Shown here: positions 19,946-31,667 of the stretch, in pieces
Position numbering within the stretch: the first letter of the stretch is position 1
How the letters are laid out: the number at the start of each line of letters is the position of its first letter
The notes under the pieces: generated by a model
The model's database searches: none
Told to the model about the DNA's origin: nothing
What the model saw: the letters and a program-made list of their open reading frames with translations, nothing else
Made by a program: the position numbers and the translations under genes
Source of the DNA: Apricaphanius iberus
Taxonomy: Eukaryota > Chordata > Actinopteri > Cyprinodontiformes > Aphaniidae
DNA length: 64,000 bases
Direction: 5' to 3'
Assembly (NCBI GenBank): GCA_028564705.1
Contig: JAPXFQ010002904.1
Location: forward strand, 1,178,001-1,242,000

Positions 19946-21847
19946 ATGTATATGATGTCTTTCAATTCCATGCATGATCTCATGCTTGCAGTTTGTAATG
20001 TGAAATCAACCACAGTCATGAGATAGTAAGAGGACAGACTTGCCATTTCTGAGAGTCTCTTGATCCAAAGGTGTTATTTTACATAATAGTAAGATTCCAT
20101 TTATCATTGGCTGTCCTGTTTTCAGGTCTGTCCTGTTTTCTCTGATTGGCTGATCTGCCCCTCGTGATGTCTCCGGTCCTGGAAATTCTGACTTCTATGA
20201 CTGAGAAAAAACCTTAAACTCAGAAATTTTGTTTTTTCCCCCAACTGAATCAGAGAGAGGACTGATCCTCAACGCATTTAGGACCACCTGACACCCAATG
20301 CCCCTACCAGAACCGACAGCTAATCTAACTTTGAGTGACCCCAGGATGGATAGAACCACTGTCTGATCCTTTCATTCTCAAGCCAAGTGTGATGGATACT
20401 GGGAAACCATGTAAACAGAGATGAAAGAAACATATGATACCATTTTCAGTCTTATAGTAGTGGCTCTATTACTTAAAGCCAAATAATCTAGGTTGTGTCT
20501 GTAATGTGGTCATCGATTGCTTGTTTTCCCTCTCAGATTAGAGATAAATATTATAATTCAAGTGTACATTATAATATCCACATTTTTAAGCTCCTGCAAA
20601 ACAAATATGAACTTGAGAAGTCTTGAGCTGATGTCACAGTGTCTCCTGACTTGTGTTTGTTCATATAAAAAATCTGTTACCTGCATTTAAACATTATAAA
20701 ATAAAGCTGATTGAGGAAAATATTCTGTCACATCTTTAACGTGTTCAAATTTCTAAATCTTATGTATAGTATAGTTTTTAATGTTGATTTCAACAAATCT
20801 TGAACATGAGAATTATTCAAATATCTCTTCTTTTTTCCATATGTGTTAAAGTATGAAATGTATTCTAACCTATATATTAGAACACTTGTTTAAACAACTA
20901 CATTTTTGAGGTTTCTGAATACAACACATGAAAACCTTAACCAATTTCCTTATATTCTCTAAAACGTTCCTTGCATGGAACATTTCCGCCTTCCTTAACC
21001 TAATTTATGTGCCAGTGGTCCCAGTAGATTAGGGATTAAATGACAACTGACTTTAGTTGAGTAGAAAGACTTCAATGACCAGCCATTGAGAATACATTTT
21101 AAGCCCAGCAAGGCCTCTTTGAGCAGGTGTTTCAGTTTAAAGTCAGCAGACATGAACAATGGCAATAATGTTGAACACATGCAGAGGATCCCTTTGCCAG
21201 AATGGCATTTCCTTTTTTCTTTTAAAGCTGGAAACAATTTTTTTCCAACTGGGTTTGCCAACCCTCCCTTTCCCCCCACTAAGTAACATATCTTATATCG
21301 CAGCATGCACACATAGTATCTCTGTCCACAATTGAGTTGTCCTGAGCTCTATTTCTTTAGGGTCTCTGTAGCGTTCAGTACAGAAGTCTTTTTTGATTGA
21401 TGGTATTCCTTTTTCTAGACCCATTTGGGTCCTTTGATATTGAGAATGATGGAGGATGAAAATCGTTTATAAAATAGTTCAATGATAAAATATAGCTTTC
21501 CGTGAAAGTTGTCTTCTGTGAGTACGAATTTCATTTCTGATTTAAAGTTGGGTAATAGCACATTAAAAGGCTGGGGCTTTTAATATTTTTCCTGAGGTGT
21601 GGTTAATAGTGAAATAAAGACAACATAAATTGTGTTATGTTCACAAGGTACTCTTGATCCCAAGAGTACAACCCTGATTCTGGTTTGAATCCCATCTATT
21701 TTTTTTCCATTCTAGCCTTACATGAAAAGGTGTATACATTACAAAAAGTCCCACTGTTCACAATTTAAAGATAAAAATTATCACACAGTTGTTACTGCCT
21801 TTTATGAGACTGAATACACAAGCATGACAACAAGAACTGTGGAAGCT
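19946..21847. other. Non-coding stretch
   Basis: 1.9 kb without recognisable gene. A GGTTTGAATCCCA word at about 21689 resembles a tRNA B box but no A box or cloverleaf accompanies it. The frames at 20995-21312 minus and 21086-21286 plus shadow each other. Confidence 0.55.
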
Positions 21848-21851
21848 TTAA

Positions 21852-22472
21852 AAGAGTAACTCATCCCCTACCACAGTCTTACTCTGCCCAGATTTTCTGT
21901 TTGAAAAATTCTTCAAAATGAGGCACTGCCTGGCAGACCAGCAAGGGTGAGGGCTGCGCTGTGATTGACATGCTGACTGCATGTAGCGTTGCTGTAGAGG
22001 ATCACAAGAACAATTGCAGTGCAAGCTCCATTGCCACAGAGGTTGAAGATTTCTCTCCACCTCGTTTCATCAGAAGAAAGATAGGTAGGGAGGTTCTGTG
22101 TAGGAGGCAAGCAGCCATGAGCCATACTACTTTGAGCAAATTGCTCATGAGTTATCAACTCCAAACCAGAGTTGTGGCTGAGACTGAGCTTGTTTAATAC
22201 TCCATAACCGCAAGATGGCTGTTGTCAGAGATACAAGCTGATGTCAAAAATCCAAGCTTAGCCAGTAGCAAAGTGCGATTAAAATTCAAGTGCAATGTAA
22301 AGATTTAATCTGAAGAGGGCACTCCACTAATAGTTTTTGGCACAAATGTCTTATTTTTACTAAAATGTATTGAAATACCAAATACAATGACCAGACATGT
22401 AGACAGCACTATTAGACATCCATTTATACAGTTTATCAGCAAAAAAAAGTTGATTTGGGGGTGAGTTATACT
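21852..22472. mobile_element. Non-autonomous DNA element flanked by TTAA (2)
   Basis: The left end, AAGAGTAACTCATCCCC, follows TTAA at 21848-21851; the right end in reverse complement reads AGTATAACTCACCCCC and abuts TTAA at 22473-22476. That gives about 13 of 16 matching end bases. The interior frames (21961-22197 plus, 21913-22164 minus) have no known domain. Confidence 0.65.
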
Positions 22473-22476
22473 TTAA

Positions 22477-22840
22477 GAACTTTTTTATTACAATAAATCA
22501 GAGCACATGTATACACCAGCTCTTTGTTTTCATATTTTTTTCCAATTTTATATGTTTGACAAGTGATCAAATTCACACAAAATAGACCATAAACCACCAT
22601 GGATTGTTAAACATTTTAAACTCTCAGACAGGCAGAAGTTGACTGAGGTTTCATTACTCAAATGCCGTGATCTGTGGGAATGGGTAGAAAATTCCCAGAT
22701 GTGGTTTATTTCTGTTGAGGTTTAGATTACGCCCTTGAAAACTGTGTGACTTACTGCTGAAATTTAACAAACCACTTTAACATAGTCTCAAGACAGTGTT
22801 GTGTTTGACTTAAGCCCATTTCCTTTGAAAACTACAATCA
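22477..22840. other. Short non-coding stretch
   Basis: AT-rich, no gene or repeat recognised. Confidence 0.5.
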
Positions 22841-22844
22841 TCTC

Positions 22845-23690
22845 CCTTGTTTTGTTCACATTCAGCTTCTTGTTCATCTCTGATACATCGGACAACTGCA
22901 GAGTAAGTGGCAGTATTTCTGCAGATGACAGCTCTCCGATTTGTACTGCAAGTCTGAGCTATGCAGAGTGAAAAGGAATGGTGAGAGTAGAGTCCCCTTG
23001 TGGTGCTCCTGTGCTACTCGTCTCCTGGTTGGACACACAATGCTTCAATCTCACAAATTCTGGTATGTTTTTCAGATAGTCAATAATCCAGGCAATTGTT
23101 CATTGCTCCACCTGTCTTTTGGAGTTTCTCACTAAGCAAATCAGGCTGAATTGTGTTAAATGCACTGAAGAAATCAAAGAACATGATAATCATAGTGCTG
23201 TCTGCTTTGTCCACTGGGTTGGTTGAATTAGGTTGGTAATGGCATCTTCCATGCCAACTCCATGGCAATAAGCAAACTACAGGGGGTCCTGAAATGTTCT
23301 AGTTTGCTTGCTCAGGTTGGCCAACAGGAGTCTCGTAAAGACCTTCATGATGTGGGATATCAGGCAACAAATCTATAGCACCTAAATTACCTTGTGTTCA
23401 AAGTTTGAGGTACAATTGCATTGCCTTGCCAATAGACATTGATGACTGATGGGTAATTTTCTTTGGTACTGGAAAGAGGCAGAAAGTTATCCACAACACT
23501 GGAACCTTATCCTGGGTAAGGCTAAGGTACAAGATCTGCTGTAGAATCCCACAGAGCTGCTCTGCACAGGCCCCCAGGACTCTGGGGGTGACACCATCTG
23601 GACCTCCAGCCTTGTTCTGGTTAAGACTGAGAACTGGTTTGTAATCACTATCTGCAGATCCACTCCTTTATCGGGGGGTCTTGCTAATTG
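22845..23690 (-). mobile_element. Rex1-like LINE, reverse transcriptase relic
   Basis: Read on the minus strand from 23690 down, it encodes GGPDGVTPRVLGACAEQLCG (about 23605-23546), then a palm motif MIIMFFDFFSAFNTIQPDLL (about 23191-23132), then STGAPQG (about 23014-22994). These correspond to the thumb-proximal, motif A and motif B parts of Rex1/Babar-type reverse transcriptases; the FSSAFNT block is the hallmark. Frameshifts and stops separate the blocks, and motif A reads FFSAFNT. A short L2 tail is inserted at 23378-23432. Neither endonuclease nor YxDD box can be read. Confidence 0.7.
23378..23432 (+). repeat. L2-type 3' tail inside the Rex1 relic
   Basis: GCACCTAAATTACCTTGTG, followed by a GTTCAAAGT-GGTACAA stretch and TTGCATTGCCTTGCC, parallels the tail at 19120-19199, about 55 bp. 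Rex1 sequence resumes after it, so it is a nested insertion. Confidence 0.5.
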
Positions 23691-24228
23691 CCTATAATTT
23701 CACAGCATTGCACAATTGCAATTGCACAACATCATGTAAAATTGATTAAATTTTTTTTGCTAAGTGGACAGTTTGATTTCATATCTTCTCATAATCTGAA
23801 TGGCCTTAAGTGATGCTCTGGCAGTTATCCCCAGGTGATCCCACCCTGAATCAGTACCTCAATTGACACCCCAGTGTTTCCTCCACTACAGTGGTATTCT
23901 GTGTTGCAGTGAACCTGTTGACGCTACTGACTAAAAACAGTCTGTTTTAGGATAGTCCTTGTAAGAGGGTGATCACGATCGGAAATATTTTATTGAGAAA
24001 CAGTCAGCTTTACAAAAAGAACATTTCAGCCAGTAGAGTTTGCCTTAGCAAATGGATCCATAGGTTACGGATCAATAGGTTAAAATTGCCAGGTGTAAGT
24101 TTGATTCACAAGTGAAAAAAAAAATCATTGGTAACTCCTTTATTTCCTTTGCAAAAATGAGCAACAGCATCCAATGGCTATTATTCATACCGGGTATTGT
24201 AGTTTTTCAGTCAAAATTTAGGAATGTC
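23691..24228. other. Short non-coding stretch
   Basis: No gene recognised; ordinary AT-rich sequence with an A-run at 24115-24123. Confidence 0.5.
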
Positions 24229-24240
24229 AATTAATCATGA

Positions 24241-24370
24241 CTGTGAAGGACTGGCGACCTGTCCAGGGTGTACCTCGCCTCTCGCCCGTTGACAGCTGGA
24301 GATAGGCACCAGCCCCCCCGCGACCCATTAAGGATTAAGCGGTTAGGAAAATGGATGGATGATTGGATGG
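24241..24370 (+). mobile_element. 130-bp RTE-type retrocopy with 12-bp target duplication
   Basis: The perfect direct repeat AATTAATCATGA lies at 24229-24240 and 24371-24382. Between them are GACTGGCGACCTGTCCAGGG, the GAGATAGGCACCAGCCCCCC words, GGATTAAGCGG and a GGAT-type tail. This 3' module is very common in fish and matches the ends of RTE-class LINEs and the SINEs that borrow them. It is a strongly 5'-truncated copy inserted by target-primed reverse transcription. Confidence 0.7.
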
Positions 24371-24382
24371 AATTAATCATGA

Positions 24383-24475
24383 TTAATTCATTAAATAATT
24401 CACACCTTCCCTGTGATTAATGAGATTAAAATGTCTATTCATTTGATAGCCCTAATATATTAAATTTCAATTCAA
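24383..24475. repeat. Short inverted-repeat element that received the insertion
   Basis: The host sequence around the 130-bp insertion (24221-24240 plus 24371-24470) is built of ATTAATCATGATTAATT-type palindromes and ends in GATAGCCCTAA. This resembles short hAT-like repeats with AGCCCT ends. Confidence 0.35.
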
Positions 24476-24476
24476 A

Positions 24477-24790
24477 AATACTTTATTGATCCCAGAGGGA
24501 AATTAAGTCTTTATGTATATATATGTATATAATGGCCCTTTTATCATATAAATTTTTAGGCAGTTGCTGAGGCAAACTAACTGAGTAATATTTTCTGAAT
24601 GTAAAGCTGAAAGTTACTTATTAATGCTGGATAAACCTGTGTATGCTCTTCGTGTGACTATCTCACAACAACAGTGTCTTCAGTCAGAGGCTTCTACAGT
24701 TTCAACATAAACTGTTACAGAAAATCCTTCCTGTCCACAGCCATCAGAATCTACAACACCTTGAAGAATTAAATAGTATAAGCTACAACT
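24477..24790 (+). mobile_element. LINE C-terminus and repeat fragments
   Basis: 24477-24512 (ACTTTATTGATCCCAGAGGG) is a widespread fish LINE/SINE end word. At 24680-24772 the plus strand reads GFYSFNINCYRKSFLSTAIR and on to IYNTLKN, like the C-terminal 'RKSFLPTAIRLYN' block of Rex1/CR1-type LINE proteins, followed by a stop. Only this tail is left. Confidence 0.45.
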
Positions 24791-25343
24791 ACACTTAATT
24801 TCTTACTGTAAAGTATTTTCTTACATAATATTATTGAACAATAGAGGGATTAAATGTTTATAAACACCACAATGTATCTGTAAATTGTGTGAGAATGAAC
24901 CTTTAGATTTCTCCCTGGTTCCCACTGTTATTATTTGCAGCTGCAGTGCTGGTTAGCTATGTTAGCTTATTTGTTAATCAAAGTTTACCTCATTTGAAGT
25001 TATCGCTGCAGATTGCTTCATTTTTAATAATTTGCTCGCTACAATCGTTTCTTCGGATTGCTTGAAACCAAACACGTCTTTTGTTTGTCGTGAAAGCAGT
25101 AAGTCAATGGAATGCACATTTGTTATTATCAAAATGACCAACAACATGAGCACTGAAAGCAGTGCAGTTCAGTTGAGGGATAAACAGGACAGGTCATTCT
25201 TTACTTGCATAAAAAAAAAATTCAAGTTATTAATCAACAACCATTAAAGTGTTAATTTGACAGCCCTTGTGTGTGTTATGATAGTCCGGTAGTTGGGGAC
25301 CAAAATTGCAACATTGTTGTTTGTTTGTTTTTTGCTGGTGGCG
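24791..25343. other. Short non-coding stretch
   Basis: No gene supported. GTTAATTTGACAGCCCTT near 25252-25269 resembles a hAT-type end, but no partner end was found. Confidence 0.45.
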
Positions 25344-25979
25344 TTAGGATTCACACCAGCTTTTTATCATCAGAAAGTCCAGAGCTTAGAGTACCCGTTT
25401 CACCTCTCTGCCTGTGGTGCAGTTGTAGAGCTTTGCTTCCTCATCCCACCGAGGACACTTCCAGTACAGTGGAATGTAAACAGACATGGAGGAGCAGCAG
25501 ACTGTAGCAGTTTTAGGGATCGATCTGTTGTGTTTGGCAAATGTGCCAGATCCTGCAGCAGCAACTCAGGATGAACATAGAATGAGGCGGAGGACTAAGG
25601 AGAATGTTGTTTTCTTATTCAAGATGGCTGAGACGGCTCCATATGAGCAGTGTGCAAGGAGAAGGACTGCCCGCATACAACTTCCAGCAAAGATAACCTT
25701 CTTATACGGACATTGAATAAGAGCCAGCATTTATCTATCCAGCATTAGTGGTTGTTTAGATTATATTTATCCAGGATGCACTGTACAATAGTCCGCCTTC
25801 TGCTTTTGGTGCGGCCCCGGTCCGTTTACAATTCAAGGATGCAATCGAATCGAAGCAGAGTTTGTTTCAATCTAACTGAGACTGGCGTTTTTAGGCGAAA
25901 TAAAGTTTGTTTGTTTGTTTGGTCCAAATGAGAGTTTGTTTCAACAGGACGAAACAGATCTGCTGTGAATATACCCTAA
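25344..25979. mobile_element. Inverted-repeat DNA element, about 636 bp
   Basis: The left end is TTAGGATTCACACCAG; the right end in reverse complement reads TTAGGGTATATTCACAGCAG. They match apart from a 4-base gap and one substitution. No clean target duplication is seen. An ATG frame at 25486-25716 inside (MEEQQTVAVLGIDLL...) with an arginine-rich patch could be a truncated transposase N-terminus, as in Harbinger-type elements, but is too short to assign. A GTTT tetranucleotide run lies at 25906-25919. Confidence 0.5.
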
Positions 25980-27611
25980 ATTCAAGTAGAAAGAAAGAAA
26001 TACTAAACATTTTGGTGGTTTTGCCCGCTGATTCATTTTGTTTGTTTAGTTGAACTCCTTTTACATTTCCCCTTTTTTTAAATTTGAAATTTTCTGTTAA
26101 GTTCAGGTCTTTTCCCCTAAAATTTTCATCCCAAATGATATTAATTAGTGTTGTTTTATTGGCTTTATCTGATTTAAAAACTTAAGTAAGTAAGATACTC
26201 AACCCATTTAAATAAAAAGTCAACTGCTGTTGAGCTTTCACTGCCATCTTTATTCTGTACTCTATATACTAAAGCCAAGGACGTTTTGGCAGAGGCTGAA
26301 AGTTCCTTTTCTCCATTATTGTAATTGCATTCAAGTTGAGATCAATATTTAAGACACATGGACCCCAAAGGGCTGAAGGACTAAGCATTTCGTCTTTTCT
26401 CAGGTCTTTTATTTGATTAAGGAAGAAGCAGGCAGAGCTAAAGTATGCCTACTGATTAAAGTTTAAGAAAACTTGGGGTTATTCTTTCGTAGCAAAATAA
26501 TGTGTCAACTCTTCACTTTACCTTCGAATACAAAATGTTTTTTAGGGGAAAATTTGCTTAATTTTGAATCAAACTTACCTAACAAGACTAAATCTATGTA
26601 CTTGTAAAAACCTGATGCAATACTTTTTTAAAAGGTGAAAATGAGGAGAGGCTTTTTTTAAGAATAAAGAAATAAGTTGCTAAGTTGGATAATGAAAAAG
26701 AGACAAAAACGGTTGGTGAAGGACAAGAAACACAGAGAAATGAAGTCTCCAGAGTGTGAAAGGCCAACGTCCCACACTGTGATTCCATCTGGCCTCCATC
26801 TCAGCATGTGTGTGTGTTTGGGCGAGTGGAGGAGCGCCAGAGCGAGAAATGACTCTGAGTGTGTGTTTGTGCATGTAAGTTCCAGGCTGCATTTGTGTGT
26901 TTGTGTGTGATGACATTCCTGCATGTCTAAACAAGCAAGTGCTTTCATTTTAAGTGTGTGTGTGCCCACAGCCTCTTGCCTTGGCAGTGTGTGTCATTAC
27001 CTGACCTGCTTACAGAAACTTAACTAAGCCAACAGGGAGCTATCTGTGACACAAACAGGACATGCAGCTACAGAGACAACTGGAGGTAATTGCTTAAAAC
27101 ATACATTTGAACATTTGAGTTCTATTGTTTTGAAATTATCAGCAAACATGTATGTCACTGCAATGTTGATGAGTGGTTTTGGGAAAACAGGCTTCTTGCA
27201 TGGGACACATTTGAGCAGATTAAATACAACCCCAGCAAAACCAGTTGAGTACCTGATCTAGGTATTAGCTAGGCCTCTTAGGAGCTGGTGTACACATATG
27301 TGGAAGTCAGATTTTCGGTTTCATTACCGCAGAGTTAACGTCAAGTAGCTGGTGATGTTTGGCCATAATGGTGGACATTTACACTACCATCTAGTTGTGT
27401 AAGAAGAGTAAAACATACTATATGGAAAATTCAAAATGGCCTCGGGCACAAGAGAAATTTTGGGTATTTAATCTAAAAACAAACAGCACAAACGCAAGTA
27501 GTCAAATCACATTTAATTGTTTATTTTTATTTTAAAATGCTTATAGACATTGTATTTTTACCATGACATACAAATTTTACCAAAAAATAATAACATGGAT
27601 GGATGAAGTTA
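25980..27611. other. Non-coding stretch with a GT-rich patch
   Basis: No gene supported. 26800-26970 is interrupted TGTG/GTTT repeat (imperfect GT microsatellite); the overlapping frames there (26658-26969 and others) are its products. Confidence 0.55.
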
Positions 27612-28885
27612 AGAATGTTGACGGACCAGTAAATTGAGAGCTTCGGCTTTCAGCTCTTCATGACAATGATGAAGAGAGAGTGCCCACATTCCTCCAAACA
27701 GCACATATCCATCTTTCAATCTCCTGCTCCATTTTCCCCTCATTCATGAACATCACCACAAAACATTTTAACTTCTCCACTAGGGGCGGCACCTCATGCA
27801 CGACCCAGAGAAGGGTCAGAGATCTATGGTTTTGGAGGTTCTGATTTTCATTCTAGGCATTTCACACTTGACTCCAAAATACTCCAGTGAATGCGGTAGA
27901 TTGTGCTCTAATGAAGCCAATTTAATCACATAAACTGCAAAATGGAAAGATCTGATCTGTAAGCCATCAAAATGGATCCTCTCAACTCATTGGCTTTGTC
28001 TATGATCTATGACAAAGGGCAACATTGGTGAGTCCAATCCTCAGTAGAAACAAACCCGACTTAATGCTGGCATTGCAAACTATTCTCTGACACCAGCCGT
28101 TTAGGGACCTAACAGTGTGCATCAGAACGCTCCATGATCCTGCTGAGGGCATAGAGCTGGTCAAGTGTTCCAAAGCCAGAACGAAAACGGCTGAATCTGA
28201 TGTCGGGCCGAGGAGCTTTTTAATCACCTCAGTGACAACAGCACCATAGATTGGAGTGTCACACCTAATTTCCCACACTCTGCTTCCACAAAGTAAGGTG
28301 TGCCGGGGGAATTGAAAAGGCTCTCATAGTACTCTGATCACCAATCCATGATGTCCGGAGTCGTGATCAGCAGCACACTATCCCCACAATGAACAATGTT
28401 GGTGGTGCACTGCTTTCCCATCCTGATACACCAGATGGTGGACAAGAATGCCTCAAACCCATGCAGAAGTCATTCTGTATGGCTTCATCAGACTCCTTCC
28501 ACACCTGAGTTTTTGCCCCAGCTACCATAAAAGCCGCAATACGTTTGGCTTGCTGGTACCGATCAGCTTCTTAAAGGGTCTCACAGGCCAGAAAGATCCA
28601 ATAGGACTCTTTCTTCAGCTTCCCCAGCTCGCTGCCGTCTACACCAGCAGGTTCGAGGGTTGCCACCACGACAGGCACTAACCACCTCATGGCTACAGCT
28701 TCTGACAGGAGATGTTCCCAGATGCCAGATGTTCCCAGTAGACTTTCGCAACACAGTTGGGTCTGCCAGGTCTGACCGGCATCCTTCCCCATTGTCAGAG
28801 CCAGGTGACCAGCAGGTAGTGGTCAGTGGACAGCTGTACCCCTCCCTTAACCCAAGTGTTCAAGAAATGCAGCCACAGATCAAAT
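27612..28885 (-). mobile_element. Rex3-like LINE copy (2), degenerate
   Basis: This aligns in order with 32126-33835 of the better copy downstream: 27612-27650 with the VYIPTLTYGH region, 27715-27960 with the FKYLG and CSLRVG regions, 28011-28060 with the DKGQ-type block preceding motif B, 28080-28330 with the palm, and 28450-28880 with the linker upstream of reverse transcriptase. About 0.4 kb is missing in internal deletions. The frames are broken throughout and both the 3' end and the endonuclease part are gone. Confidence 0.7.
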
Positions 28886-29309
28886 AGCACATAAAAAAAG
28901 CATTAAGGAAAAAACAGTGTTTATGATTGTTTTAATTAGTTTTAATGGATGACAGAAAATGTTGGGTATAAGAATCACAGCCCTGCCTCGCCCCCATAAA
29001 ACTGGTGCACCTTGCCAATCAGGTGGCTGAAATAAATAATATTTACTTATCTCTTATTTACAAGTAAAGAAAAATTACTAATAAAAAATACAGTAAAAAT
29101 ATTAAAAAGCTTAAACTAATCAGCAAAACAGATAAAAAATCACATTCTGTGCAATAAACACTTAAAAACTATTAATTAATTTCCATTAACCTAAGTCTAG
29201 CCATACTTAGTTGCATTATTATTGCTTTGTTCATTCCTTTGAATTCAGTATTCTGATTTATTCTTATGTTCTGCTCTTTGTGCTTTTGTTATTTTGTGAT
29301 TTGTGTTTT
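28886..29309. other. Short non-coding stretch
   Basis: AT-rich, nothing recognised. Confidence 0.5.
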
Positions 29310-29695
29310 TGTAATGCCCTTTGTTTGTAGTTTCCTTGAGTCCCACTTCTTTCCCACGGTTTATTCATCTTCCCTCAGCCTGCCAGTTTGCTCCCTTCCA
29401 CAGCTGTTTTCTATCTTCTGATTTTCCTCTGCTTGCACACTCCTTCAGCTGTTCCCTATTTGCTTCTGATTAGTTTGTCTAGTTCCATTGTCATTTCCGA
29501 CCCTTTTATTGACTTTTATTGTTTTTCACTGTATCCTGCTGTTACCCTGTCTGTTCAACTGCATGTTACTCCTTTAGAGCTTCATGTACTGTTCTCATCG
29601 TCCACTATTTGTAAGTTGAATTATTATATTAAAGTTTTTACAATGATCCTTGCAAGCTCATGTCTGCATTTTGGTCCAAATCCAATGATATAAAA
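29310..29695 (+). repeat. Possible solo LTR of a fish gypsy-type element
   Basis: T/C-rich sequence with repeated CCTG/TTCC words, an ATTAAAG poly-A-like signal near 29630 and the ending TGTCTGCATTTTGGTCC, which resembles the ends of many teleost gypsy-type LTRs (from memory). The 101-codon frame at 29388-29693 is a by-product of this composition. No partner LTR or target duplication was found. Confidence 0.35.
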
Positions 29696-29880
29696 CATGA
29701 ATTTTAGAAGCTATTTATTGTATATTTTGAATTATGTATTAACATTAAAATAAAAATCTTTTTTGACATGACTTTATTGTTAAACGTGTAATATTGAATA
29801 TATTAAAGTATTTAGCAGCAGTGTGAACACTTGTTATTGTTCTGTTTTAAAAAGTCAGTCACAGCACTTTGCATATATAC

Positions 29881-29913
<33 letters not shown>

Positions 29914-29935
29914 CATATATATATAATTATTAATA
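29881..29935. repeat. GT/AT dinucleotide microsatellite
   Basis: (GT)n passing into (AT)n with an ACAT interruption. Confidence 0.9.
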
Positions 29936-31667
29936 TTATATTTTTTTTAAACCTTGGTATTCTAATTTCAGTTCATGCCTAGAGCGCTGTTTCAAGTCTG
30001 TTTTTAGATAGAGGAGATGCAACCATGAAATCAAAGGTTTTGTTTTATTTTCAAAGATAAAAAAAATCAAAACTAAATTTAGGATAAAGGGAATTAGAAA
30101 CAGTTAAAATGGTGCATTTCACTTGAATAAAAAAATGCAGCTTATACAACAACACCTATTTGAAATCAGCTTGGTCTATATAAAGTGATTTTGTTAACAG
30201 CCCGTTCTTGGAAGCCGGCTCTTTGCGGCACCTATTAGATTAAATGTAAAGAAGCCATCAGCCAATTCCCCGCACATTTGTCTCAGGAGAAACACTAATG
30301 TGTCGGATCATCAATTGTAGCCAGCAGATAGCAGGATTGTGGTTTATGTGAAGGATGGAGGCACATGAATTCAGAAAATATGGAAAGATTAAATGGAAAG
30401 ACCGTATATTTTGATTTTATTTTATTGGTTTAACGTCCTAATTTTTGCTCATGTGTTTTCAACTCTTAGCTTTATGCAAATTGTTTTGTATCTCCATTTC
30501 TATAAATCCTTGGAAAGTCCTAACTGGCCCCTACACCTCAGACATTCAAATGGAATTCAAAATCCAGGAATAGAAAGCATCTATTATTTATGGACTTGAT
30601 ATGTTCTGTCTGAACTATGAAGCTTTTCAGTTGACCCAAAAATGTTAAACCCTAGTTTATCATTGTGACATCTATTTGGATCTGTCTCAGACAATGAACA
30701 GAAACCACTTCCCAAAGCATCTGTAGACCTCTGATATTGACCTAAATGCAACCAAGGACCAGTTAAGAGGAAATGTTATTTTTTTCTTTAAAACCAAATG
30801 CTTCCTCTTCTAGATGGATTTACTTTTAAGAGTTAAGAGTTAAGTTAACTCATCTACAACTTTTAGATTTAAAAAAATAAATGGCCAAACGTGTTGATGT
30901 TGATCAGAAAATCAAGTCTTTCTTTTTTGATATTCCATTTCACATTTTAGTAATGCATACTCTTACATGTGTTTTTTTCATTTTTGTTTAAATCTATGTT
31001 CTCTGTACATATACATGTACACTGTAGGTCACTACTCGATTAGGGAAAATAAATTGTTTATGCTGTGTTTAATTTATCTCGGAAGTTAGAGTTTGAAACT
31101 GAGAATAACGTGAGTTTAGGATGTTCCAACTTCTATTCAGACAGCCAGCAATTTGTTTAGATGTTAAATACCATTAGAAACAGAATATTATTGTGATAGT
31201 GTTTTTCTCACATTTTTATGCTTTGAAACACTAAAGGAGCACATTCACTATTGTGGTGTATAACACATTATGTATGATATAATACAAATGATCTTAAACA
31301 GTTATTTTTACTTTTACAGACTTTTTTGGAACATTTTTGACTAAGAACTAAGAAAACCTGATGTCCGAAGATGAAGAGAATTCACCCCGAAATAGCAACA
31401 TTTTTTGTAATAGCTGGCTTGGATCCCAACCCTGCTATTATCTGAAGATATTCACAGAGATAATGTTTTGAAAATTGCTGACTATAGTTCTGGCTGTTTT
31501 CAAGATGGTCTAAATGTTGTTGTCTTTGCATTTTTTTAATGCACATGTAAGATATTGGGGGAAAGAATGGCACCTTCACCTACAATAACCACTCACAGTG
31601 CTACCTGACAAATTATTGGGTGGTTTGCAAAGTGGCTAATCTATGAGAGGCATTAATTTTCTTTAGC
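29936..31667. other. Non-coding stretch
   Basis: No gene supported. 30190-30370 is less AT-rich, of high complexity and free of repeats, and could be conserved non-coding DNA; this cannot be tested here. Confidence 0.5.

Noticed and set aside
21685..21700. tRNA-like B box (GGTTTGAATCCCA)
   Set aside because: No A box at the right distance and no cloverleaf pairing.
26658..26969. Frame of 103 codons, His/Thr-rich
   Set aside because: Derived from an interrupted GT/CA repeat.
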